Below, piece after piece: positions 54,009-64,000 of a DNA stretch of 64,000 nt (position 1 is the stretch's first letter; each line of letters opens with the position of its first letter). The notes under the pieces were generated by a model. It was not told the DNA's origin. It saw only the letters and a program-made list of their open reading frames with translations, and made no database searches. The stretch is from contig NW_026516675.1 of assembly GCF_025766255.1 (NCBI RefSeq), positions 372,001 through 436,000 on the forward strand, in the 5' to 3' direction. The stretch comes from Zychaea mexicana (lineage: Eukaryota; Mucoromycota; Mucoromycetes; Mucorales; Lichtheimiaceae). Position numbers and translations under genes: made by a program.

Positions 54009-55600
54009 TACATTTTTATTTGGGACACTTTTTTAAAGAGGTATCTTGTTCAGGCAATCTTCAATTTTAGCAGCAGAGTAGCGACAAAATCCCTGAATAT
54101 CCGCAATGAACACTTGATTGCAAGCATCTGCAATACGCGACGACAGAGTTTCCTCATCAAGGAACCTTTCACGCTTAAGCTTGCTCTTGCAAACCATCCA
54201 GAATTGTTCGATGGGGTTTAGCTCGGGAGAATACGACGGGAGATACACGCATTTATAGCCACGATTCTCAATTGCCTTGTGAATATCCATTGCCGTATGT
54301 ATCGGGGCGTTGTCCATGATGATGTAGCTGCCTTTCATCTGTGGATGGCGATCGAGGACGTCTAACGTGTGGGCGATAAAATTGAAATAATGACCCGTTA
54401 CGGTGCCAGGTCGTTTCGTGGTTGTTGATCCAACTGCCTTGCGCTTCTTTGACGGTTGATAGGGCCGTCGCACCTTGACGTTGATCACACCAAAAGCAGA
54501 TATAGCGCCAAGGATAGTCGTCGTCTTTGCCCTAAAAGTAACCATTAACCAGACGCGTTATTTACTTCACGCATCTCTTCTTGCTTTTTCGCGTACCTTT
54601 TCTTACCTTGTCTGCGGCACGGTCACTTCAGCACGTGTTCCTTTCTTTGACCAGGCTCCGGTTCGCTTGAGGTTGATATGAAAAGCAGATTCGTCAATAA
54701 AGACACAGTTGCTCGTAAAATTCATGTCGGTTTGTCTCATTTCAGCTGCCCAGTCGTATCGTCCTTGTATTTTTTCGAGACTATTTCTTTCTTTAGAGTG
54801 CAAATGTGCCTTCTTGAACGTGATGTTGCAGTGATTGTGTACAAATCTGTACAGGGTGGACTCAGAGACCTTGAGACCATCAAATTGTTCCGTGAGGCTT
54901 GTCATCATTTGATCCAAGGTGACGGACGCGTTGTCGTCAATGAAAGCCGTCAAGTGTTGCCGATGCGTTTCATTCAACAGTCTTGGTCTGCCGCCACCTG
55001 CCTCTGGCGCTTTGCGCGGCTGGATCTCGTCGCTTGGGTCGTTTTCATCCTTTTTTAGCCAACTATAAGCTGTTGAGCGCGGTATGCCAAGCTTGGCACC
55101 AGCTTTGCCAGCCGAGAGCTGCTTTTCATGGTAAAAAAAAAAAAGAACTGCTCCTTCTGCTTATCTGAGTACGAGTTATATGTCCTCTTATTTGTGTTGG
55201 AACTGCTGGTCGTTGTCGCGCTGCGTGCTGCCTCATTCTGCCCCTTTTTTTTCTGTCGCTCAGGCGGCTTTTGGGTCATGTACACGTCGAAATCCGTTAT
55301 GTTGTCCAAAGGATACTCGTTTTCGTCAACTTCCATCTCTAAAACATGATGACCTGCCTCGTCTATGGCGTTTCCATGCCCGTCCTCATAAACAAACTCC
55401 ATGAAGTTATGCAAAAAAACAGTTAAGGTAAAATGTTCCAATTTATTTTGAGAAAGAGAGCCAAATGGTTTTGAGAAAGTGTCCAATTTGGTTTTGAAAA
55501 TCCGTCCGAACTTAATTTGCGGATTTGTTCTAATTCAAATACCGCATTGTGTACAGCTCATTTTGGGGGGAGTGTCCAAATTGTTTTGAAAAAAAGTGTA
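54009..55600 (-). mobile_element. Tc1-like DNA transposon, right copy (about 1.59 kb)
   Basis: Same element as at 47270-48825, in opposite orientation and with a complete 5' non-coding region. TA is present at both edges (54009-54010, 55599-55600). The outer flank (ATTCTAATCATTATAGC) differs from the left copy's flank, so the similarity ends exactly at the transposon tip on the outside but continues into host-like DNA on the inside. Confidence 0.8.
54033..55402 (-). pseudogene. Tc1-like transposase, right copy, frame broken at a T12 run
   Basis: Minus-strand twin of the left transposase. The start ATG is at 55402; the intron is 54606-54532; the stop is at 54033. The triad is VFIDESAFH, MDNAPIHTAMD and NPIEQFW. 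The T run (A run on the plus strand, 55133-55144) has 12 residues, which shifts the frame in the direction opposite to the left copy's 14. Coding sequence on both sides is otherwise open. Two amino-acid differences from the left copy were noted near the second Asp. Confidence 0.8.
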
Positions 55601-58307
55601 ATTCTAATCATTATAGCAGTAATAGTATCATACAGTACTAGTAGTGGCAAAGTAAGTATTTAAGGCAGATTGGCAAGCATTAGTACTGTAGTGAGGAGCG
55701 TCGCCATGACTACCACGAGTCACCGCCACCACTAAACTACATCCTGGTAGCTACGAAACCGGTGACAATTTAATTCAACAACGCCACTGGGCGTTTTAAA
55801 GCATATGGCGGGTGGCGAACATGGTCAAAAACGTAATATCGTGAGAAGAAGAAGAAGGTGGTCCAGCCTAATAAGAAATATTCAAAGGTATGATGCGATT
55901 TGATGAGATGTTGGAGTTGTTTGCCAAGAAAAAGCTTCTCTACATTCCCCATTACTTGTGAAGCTTGCTTCGAGTGGGGAGCTTTATAGGCATGAAAATA
56001 ATTGTAGGGTGCATACTACACAGTCAAGAACAATATTAGAACCATGGCGACCAGCATCATTTAGACAAAAGGCGTGATCGTATCATTAAAAATCAAGCCG
56101 CCAAATGCATCGGCAACATTGCTTTCTTTGATAAGAGAGAGGATAGGAATATTGTTATGATTGTGGCTCTCTTTTCCACCCCTCCCCCCCCCCTGATATT
56201 TTGTCCCTGTTGTCACCGGGTTGGAATTCGTTTTCGTTGACAAAAAAAAGTGTTACACCATGATTATTAGATCAGCATTATACCAAGCAGCATTCTTTTT
56301 CTTTTGACGAATGGACCGCATGACGAGAAGAAGGTCATTCCCCCCCCCTCCTCCTTCCTTTCCATCACATTAATACTTTTAGTTCTTATTTACCACTGCA
56401 CCCAGCTTGTTGTCATTCATAAATGTGAACACGATGGGAGTGAGTGATGATTACCCCCCCCCTCCCGCAGCAATAGCCAGATGATGAGAAGGGTCGGTGA
56501 ATTGCGAGACAATGGCAGTGACAACAGTTTCTTATACGCAGATAGAAGAAAAAGAAAAACCCGCCAATAGCCTGGTGCAAGTAGTAGATGCATGTCACAA
56601 TAAATCTTGTTTGCTCGCTCGCAGAATCATGTGTTGAAGAAAAAAAACAATGAAAAAAACGGCTCAGCAGAAACAAAAAACGTTTGCTGCTATATACGTT
56701 GTACTGGTTACACATGCACACATCCATTGTGTTTGCCCAAAGCATACAATATCATTGTCAAATATTACAAATTGTTCCAAGTTCGGTTATGTGCCATGGG
56801 GGAACGGGGACGTTTTCTTCATTTTGACAAATAACAAAGGGGTTTTTCTATGGAAAGAAAGTCTGACCTGAAAAGAACGCATCCTATGGCGTGCCAGTAA
56901 AAAGCAAAGTCATGGTTCTTTGACCCGTGTAGGGCGGTGCCGTGTTAGAAATCAATTAACCCCAAAAACGATGCACACGTGTTCTCTCATTTGGGGTTCT
57001 AAATGATTCGGAAAAACTGACAAGGATAATGTGTGTGTGTGTGTGTGTTGTGTGTGGAGAAGTGGTATGATATGCATGTAGTATGTTCACGGAGATCGAG
57101 AAGAGCAAAAGAAGAGAAGATAGCCGAAATAGGCGGGCATTATGCTTCCAGGCTTGCATAAGAGATATGCATGAAAGGTTGTTCATGGGCGAAATCTTCT
57201 CTTTGGGAGATTGAAGGTCATGGCCCATGCTCCCAGCCTAGCCGCCACTCAGGAGGAGGGTGGTGGTGTTACCGTTGTCAGTTGGCAAAACAACGAGGAG
57301 TGAAACACACAAACACGCACCAACATCAAGTGACTCTTTCTCTATAACACACACACACACACACACGCTGATTAGCGGCAACTGCTGCTGCTGCTGCTGC
57401 TGCTGCAGCAACTGCAAAAGCTTTTCAGGTTCCCACACCAGAAAGGGGATGAAGTCCACGACCCAGCGAGAAATCCGTCAACGAGTGCTCCAAATGGAAA
57501 CTCACCAGCAGCCACATATTCCATTCTTTCTTCTACATAACTACTTTGCCTTAAGCGGCGATCCTAATAAAACATGTAAACCACCTCATATTGATCTGTA
57601 ATCGTCATTCGCTGCCACTCATATGTATTAGCAGATAGCGAATGATCAATACACGATAGAGAGTGTGGAAAGAAAGTGGGCACTCATAAAAGATAAACCG
57701 TGGGCTCATGGGAAAACTATTACATTTTTGACACTTGGCCGAAACGCAAAACAACAGAAAATATTTACATGGGTGGTTAAGCAGCCGACAACAACAACAA
57801 CAACACTTTTGTGTGTTTCGATATGGGCCTTGATCGACATAGAGCCCGCACAGACAGAGAGTCTCAGAGTAACCGAGCCCAGATGAGATCACGGCAAAAG
57901 GACCTGCTAGTAGTAGGATGGTAACCGTTGGACTGTGATCATCATCCAACAGCCTGTATGAAGTAAAAGGAAAACAAGTGTGTACGAGTAAGTGAGTGAG
58001 TGAGTAAGTGAGTGAGTGAGTGAGTGAGTGAGGGTGGTCTCCCTGCTATTTTGGGCAAAGACTGATATGCGAGCGGGCGGTGGTGGGTCATGTACAGTAT
58101 GTGTACAACCACAAGCCCTTTTTTGAGGCACCCTGCAAGGAAAAAGGAAAGTGTGGAGAAGGGAGGGAAAGAAGGTTCGGGTTAAACCGGTCGCCCCGCC
58201 TTTTTACAACAAAAAAATAAAATATAAAAGGCGCCTTTATCTCCCTTTCTTTTTTTTACTACTATTACTACTACTACTCCTCCTCAACCCACCCTTTATC
58301 TTTCGCC
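55601..58307. other. Long spacer with no supported gene
   Basis: About 2.7 kb without a credible gene. It includes poly-C runs (56185, 56340, 56455), GT/CA repeats (57032-57048, 57350-57366), GCT repeats (57385-57405), and a GTGA/GTGAGTGA repeat (57990-58031). Open frames at 56413-56745 (-) and 57605-57949 (-) have no motif. A TATAAAAGG box at 58223-58231 is a good promoter element for the following small C2H2 gene. Confidence 0.4.
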
Positions 58308-58661
58308 ATGTACTATCATCAGCCTTGCGACGAACAAATTTCCCCATCCTTATCATCTTTGGCACTACCATGGTCAGTACCACGAAACAAAGAACAAAAA
58401 GCCTGGCCAATGAATCCAACGGCTGAAGAATGGTTCCTGAACCACTCGTCCTCCTCATCGTCCTTGCTATCATCATCATCATCATCGTCGTCAAATAAGG
58501 AGAAACCATCGCCAACACCTTCCTCCTCATCGTCTTCATCGTCGTCAAGTTCATTGGACATGCCGATCGCAAAGCCAAGCGGAATCCGATGCGCAACGTG
58601 TAAACGACGATTTCACTCCCAAGGAAACCTCATGAACCATCATCAATTATACCGACATTAA
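58308..58661 (+). CDS. Small protein with a single C-terminal C2H2 zinc finger (117 aa)
   Basis: Single-exon gene from ATG at 58308 (MYYHQPCDEQISPSL) to TAA at 58659-58661. Residues 1-90 are Ser-rich and probably disordered, with long Ser runs from TCN repeats. The C-terminus is one classical finger, CATCKRRFHSQGNLMNHHQLYRH (C-x2-C-x12-H-x4-H with the conserved Phe and Leu). A TATAAAAGG box lies about 80 bp upstream, followed by a TACTAC-rich leader, which supports a real gene. One finger alone usually binds DNA weakly, so the protein may act as a cofactor or dimer. A longer form with an additional exon cannot be excluded. Confidence 0.62.
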   Translation: MYYHQPCDEQISPSLSSLALPWSVPRNKEQKAWPMNPTAEEWFLNHSSSSSSLLSSSSSSSSNKEKPSPTPSSSSSSSSSSSLDMPIAKPSGIRCATCKRRFHSQGNLMNHHQLYRH

Positions 58662-59235
58662 ATCATCCATAGTCGTCCTTGTCATCATCAGCAGCAGCAT
58701 CCATCACTTCATCATCATTATCATCATCATCATGAACATCATCTCTCTATCTTTGTCTTCATGGCATATTAGCAGTACAAGTCATCATTCTATTAATACA
58801 CCTCCCTTGTTACCCCCCCCATGCAGTTTTTGTTGTAAATAACCCTCTAATTCTCATTGATGAAAAGCATTCTACCCTGTCTCATTAAAAAGAAACTACA
58901 TTCCTGCAAAGTGTGTGCAGTACTACTAAATGAACGAAAGAATCTAAGGGCGGGGGGAAACCAAAAAAAAAGTGTTTCATTTCTTCCCATGTCAAAAGTG
59001 CTGCCATGGAACTACAAGCAACAACCGGCGTAAGGGTGTTCCATGATTTATCACTTTCGCCACCACCACACCCAAGGGTATATATATATATATATATATA
59101 CAACAACAACCAAGGGTTGGCAAACTACACGATAAAGGGCTGCATTATTGAAGAAGGAGCTGAGTGGAAATTATTTTTAAAAAAAAGAGAAATATCCCGC
59201 ATTTTTTTTATTACTGAATTCCTTTTTGTCACATA
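58662..59235. promoter_or_regulatory. Spacer and promoter of the glutaminyl cyclase gene
   Basis: Contains an ATC/CAT trinucleotide-rich 3' region (58665-58745), then a TA repeat (59079-59100) that could serve as a TATA element about 140 bp before the next ATG. No gene is supported. Confidence 0.4.
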
Positions 59236-60421
59236 ATGAACCCAGCAGCAGCAGCAGCAGCAGCAGCAACACGGTGTTTTCCGCTTCTTTTCCTCCTCCT
59301 CCTTACACTTGCTGCTGCCTTCACAACCACCCATGCGTACAAACAACTCTCCGACGACGCCCTCACACACATGGCTGGCCTCAGTGCATCCGTGGACGAG
59401 TTCCAACCCAATGGCGAACGCCTAAAGCCTTTACTCGTGCCACGTGTAGCAGGGACACCCGAAAACGCACGAGTGCGACAGTCCATTGTCGACCATTTCC
59501 AAACATTGGGCTGGCATGTCGAGCTGGATCCATTCAATGACGAAACACCGCTTGGCACCACATCGTTTACCAATGTAATTGCCACATTTAACCCTGATGC
59601 GAAACGACGGCTGGTCCTGGCGGCGCATTTTGATTCAAAGTATTACGAGGAATTTGAATTTATCGGAGCAACCGACTCGGCTGTGCCATGTGCGGTGCTG
59701 ATGGATATTGCAGAAACATTGAACCCGATCTTTTCAGCAGCAGCAGCAGCAGATGATAATAATGTCACTCTGCAGATGGTGTTTTTTGATGGTGAAGAGG
59801 CGTTTGTCAGGTGGACCGATACGGATTCGATCTATGGTGCAAGGTAAAATGCTTAAACTTCTTTGAAAAAAAAAAAAAACACAAAAAAAGAGAGGGGATG
59901 GTTGATGGGTTATAATAATCATCATCATGGGTTGTAGACACCTGGCAGAGAAATGGGAAACGACCTATGTCGTCGATCCACCGATGCATACGATCAAAAG
60001 CGAAAACGAACTCAGCCGGATCGACGTGCTGGTCCTACTCGATCTTCTAGGCACTCCCAATCCGACAATTCCAAACTACTATCGTGAAACGAACTCAATG
60101 TACTATAACCTCGTGCGACTCGAAGAACGACTTGCCAAGCAAGGTCTTTTGGAAACGCACTCGCTCAAAGATGAGGGCCAAGCACTCAGGTCCATCTTCA
60201 ACCCACAGTCAGCCATGACGTTCCAAGGACGCATGATGGGTGACGACCATGTTCCCTTTTTGCGTCGCGGGGTCAACATTTTGCACATCATTCCTTCGCC
60301 CTTCCCATCCGTCTGGCATAATCAGGCGGACAATCAAGACTGCATCGATCCAGCAGTCGTGCGTAATTTGGCAACCTTGTTTCGTGGCTTTGTGATGGAA
60401 TATCTGGAACTGTCGATGTAG
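59236..60421 (+). CDS. Glutaminyl-peptide cyclotransferase, secreted, M28 fold (2 exons, 363 aa)
   Basis: Converts N-terminal Gln of peptides to pyroglutamate. Exons 59236-59843 and 59938-60421, intron 94 bp. The N-terminus is a poly-Ala stretch (GCA repeat) and a hydrophobic signal peptide core (CFPLLFLLLLTLAAAF) with likely cleavage after THA. The M28/QC fold is recognisable from [72 protein letters not shown] and MGDDHVPFLRRGVNILHIIPSPFP. Zinc ligands by family alignment are Asp147, Glu188 and His307; Glu187 is the likely catalytic acid. The [17 protein letters not shown] phrase and single zinc site point to QC rather than an M28 aminopeptidase. Complete and of normal length; probably acts in the secretory pathway or outside the cell. 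Confidence 0.92.
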
Positions 60422-62640
60422 ATCCTCCTCGCCTAGTGATAGAGTGTGTATCTAGTGTATGAATCGTTATAGTGTAAAAACCTTGGCTGCTTATATATCG
60501 AATTGCGCCATTTTATCTTTTAAAGAGAGAGAAACATTGCTCAGCCTCTTTTATCACTTGTTTGAAAAAAAAAAGCCTTAGTATCGTCACTGTACATCAT
60601 TGTACTTGCAGTTAGGAAAGAAAAAGAATGATCTCGCAAATCACCCTTTTGGATTTGAAGCAGGCACATGAATTGCCCACATTATGTAACGCTCCTTTAC
60701 AGAGCATCGCCCCTTGGGAATTTGCAATAGTGGGCCTTTGTAAAAAATTACTTGCAACGTATACGGGAGACGCTTAAGCAAATGAACTCAAATCGTCTTT
60801 TCTTGGAGTTGATTTATCCATTATTATAATGATAAATAAGCAAACTCAGAGAATCACTACTATCGTGTCCATGAAGCTTTCATGAATCTCTGACTAGTAC
60901 ATACCACCAGTATAAAAATAGGGCACTGGTAGATATATCTATCATTATAACTCTTTAAAGATAAAAAGATCATGATATACTACAGTAGTAGCTGCTTTAT
61001 ATTGATTAATGGCAGCGTCAATTCTCACCTCTTCAAGACAATAAAAGAACTTGAGGATGGCAACGAACAGCTGAAAATCACCACATAGGTTAACTCTATG
61101 TAATATAGTTCTGCCATGTTGTATTGTCAATATGTCTTGTTTAACTAGTCCTTTGGAAAATGGTTACCATTAACTAAATCCGATCAGATCATACTTATGG
61201 CATGGTATATGCAAGCGGACTCTTTTTTTAAATGGGGTCGCCCCGAGGGACATCCTCAGTTCCCCGTTTTGCAGCTGCATACGAGGCAGAAGCTATACAT
61301 GCCACAACTGTGGTGCAAGTGAATGCATCTTTCTATGTAGCTCAGCAGAGCTGCTTTTGGGGGAGGTAGAGCATGCAACATGCAATTCAACCTTCTTACA
61401 TTTGCTGAAAGAGTCACGTCAAAAAGTCGAGTTTGAGAATTGGGTCGTCGGTATCTAGTCCCCACTTTTCCAAGGTCTTTGAATCCTTTTTCCGATTACA
61501 AAGTATCGGTAAACTCATTGTAGTCGTGTCATTTATAGGCAACGTCTATACTCATAGTCCCACTAGGGACTGGTGTCTCCAACCCAGAAGGCAAAAGGGT
61601 GGTAAGCGGCGTTCTCTTGGCTATGGTCGCGATAAAATGCACAAAAAAAGTCGGACCCTATCGAAAGGGCTTAATACGATTGAGTATGTTTTATCTTTCC
61701 AAGTAGTCAAATGCTCGCAACTCTAATTAGTTGGTAAAGCATTGTCTACAAGCAAAAAGTACAGCGACGTTACTCTACTTAGTAGACAGCTATGCAAGCA
61801 TCGTGCATAACCCATAGTGATGGCTGTAACACGTCGAATGCTCACTGGATGGGCCCTTGAGTGAAGGCACCGGAAAGCACTTAAAGATCCAGAACAAAGC
61901 TTTGACCTCCCACCTTTTTTGTTCTTCACTGCTGCCCGATCCCGGGTTGTTTTGGACCCAACACACCTTTTCAAAGATGTCCGGGAAATAGTACGCAGCT
62001 GTTTTTATCATTGTCGTTAACCGGTAAAAGCACATACATGTCACAAAAAAGCGTGCTTCTAAAAGCGAAGAACAGCTCATCCGGTGTTCTTTTTAGAATC
62101 TATGAAAAACTTTCTGCACTTTTTGTCCGAATACCCGACCGCCTTTTACATCATTGCCAAGAGTGGGGTTCATAAAATGCAGCAGCAGAAGCAGCAGTGC
62201 GCGAAAAAAGAGAGAGAGATAGCGCATTGTAGATGGAAAAGAAAAAGCTATACCTTATTTCTTTCATCCACTGCTGTTCTACATACGAGCTGCATCCGAA
62301 TTGGAAAGAACCTTGGGGCTTGGGATGTGGAGGAATAAGAACATTCATGTAGAGCATTTGTTGTTATACGCACACCCACACCCGGGAATTGTTTGCTCAG
62401 TGCAATGTGTTGTTGTGTGCAGTTGTGTACGACATTGGCAAAAAACCCCGCTTTTTGCTTAGGGACGACGACGACGACGACGACGATGATGATGATGATC
62501 TGGCGCCTGAACCTGACTGACTACGCTTTTTCTTTTTTTTTCTTTCTGTTTCTTCTATACTACGTTTTTTTTTTTTAAATCCACACTTACTACCTTTTTT
62601 TTTCCCTTCTTCTCCACACCCCCCTCCCAATTAACACAGC
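60422..62640. other. Long spacer with no supported gene
   Basis: About 2.2 kb. Plus-strand frame 61433-61726 and minus-strand frames 61723-61974 and 61790-62080 have mixed composition but no recognisable motif and overlap each other. A GAC/GAT trinucleotide repeat (62465-62499) and T-rich tracts (62525-62605) precede the kinase gene and are likely promoter and leader sequence. Confidence 0.4.

Positions 62641-64000
<1,360 letters not shown>

Larger units (their letters stand above)
53166..55600 (-). repeat. Right arm of the 2.4-kb inverted repeat
   Basis: Reverse-complement twin of 47270-49668. It includes the 5' two-thirds of the C2H2 gene, the hairpin block (53837-54008) and the whole Tc1 element. 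The outer end is again the Tc1 terminal repeat (…TTGTTTTGAAAAAAAGTGTA at 55600). This copy keeps 5' non-coding sequence that the left arm has lost (near 55490-55555), so it is closer to the ancestral form. Confidence 0.93.

Noticed and set aside
53919..55058. Open frames antisense to the right Tc1 transposase and its upstream block
   Set aside because: Identical mirror frames appear in the left copy, so they are antisense shadows of the transposase and C2H2 flank.
61240..61300. GC-rich patch that could be a tRNA or small RNA
   Set aside because: No cloverleaf with proper D and T arms could be drawn; no T-loop GTTCRA at the right place.

Overview
The window is nuclear DNA of a filamentous fungus, most likely an early-diverging one of Mucoromycota and probably Mucorales. 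The evidence is genes split by many short GT-AG introns (34 to 312 bp, most under 130), frequent pyrimidine tracts before start codons, homopolymer-rich spacers, and several multi-copy protein families that I associate with Mucorales (the C2H2 'YEANLPKFPQQVLDMLEP' family and the 'QHDFGCPLGFGEAK' family). The species cannot be read from the sequence. No rRNA, tRNA, CRISPR array or bacterial-type operon was found.

Layout: (1) 0.3-8.5 kb is a gene island with a Cdc11-type septin, a carnitine O-acetyltransferase and, on the minus strand, a Skt5/Chs4-like SEL1-repeat chitin synthase regulator. (2) 9-30 kb is a mobile-element island with almost no intact genes. It holds a broken copy of a Mucorales repeat family, a decayed Merlin/IS1595-like transposase, a complete hAT element with an exact 8-bp target duplication but a dead transposase, an OTU-protease relic, DIRS-like tyrosine-recombinase retroelement pieces around a 71-bp inverted repeat and a 5 x 41-bp hairpin minisatellite, a degenerate ~23-bp tandem array and a pogo-like MITE. 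(3) 31-47 kb is a second gene island: vacuolar-type alkaline phosphatase, a PH-domain protein, a Zn2Cys6 transcription factor with a probable PAS domain, nucleosome assembly protein NAP1, and Rad23. (4) 47.27-55.60 kb is an 8.3-kb structure whose ends are two nearly identical inverted Tc1-like elements, each linked to a copy of a C2H2 zinc-finger gene. Between them lies a very AT-rich element coding for a PIF/Harbinger-like DDE transposase with a C-terminal chromodomain. (5) 58.3-64 kb has a small single-finger C2H2 protein, a secreted glutaminyl cyclase (M28 fold) and the 5' part of a CaM-kinase-like gene that contains 11-nt and 8-nt microexons.

The host genes are ordinary monocistronic genes of morphogenesis (septin, chitin synthase regulator), acetyl/carnitine shuttling, phosphate metabolism, chromatin and protein turnover, and signalling; no pathway cluster is visible. 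The unusual biology is in the mobile DNA, mainly the 47-55.6 kb palindromic composite and the permuted DIRS arrangement at 21-25 kb. All exon coordinates were worked out by hand from splice consensus and reading-frame continuity and were not checked against transcripts.
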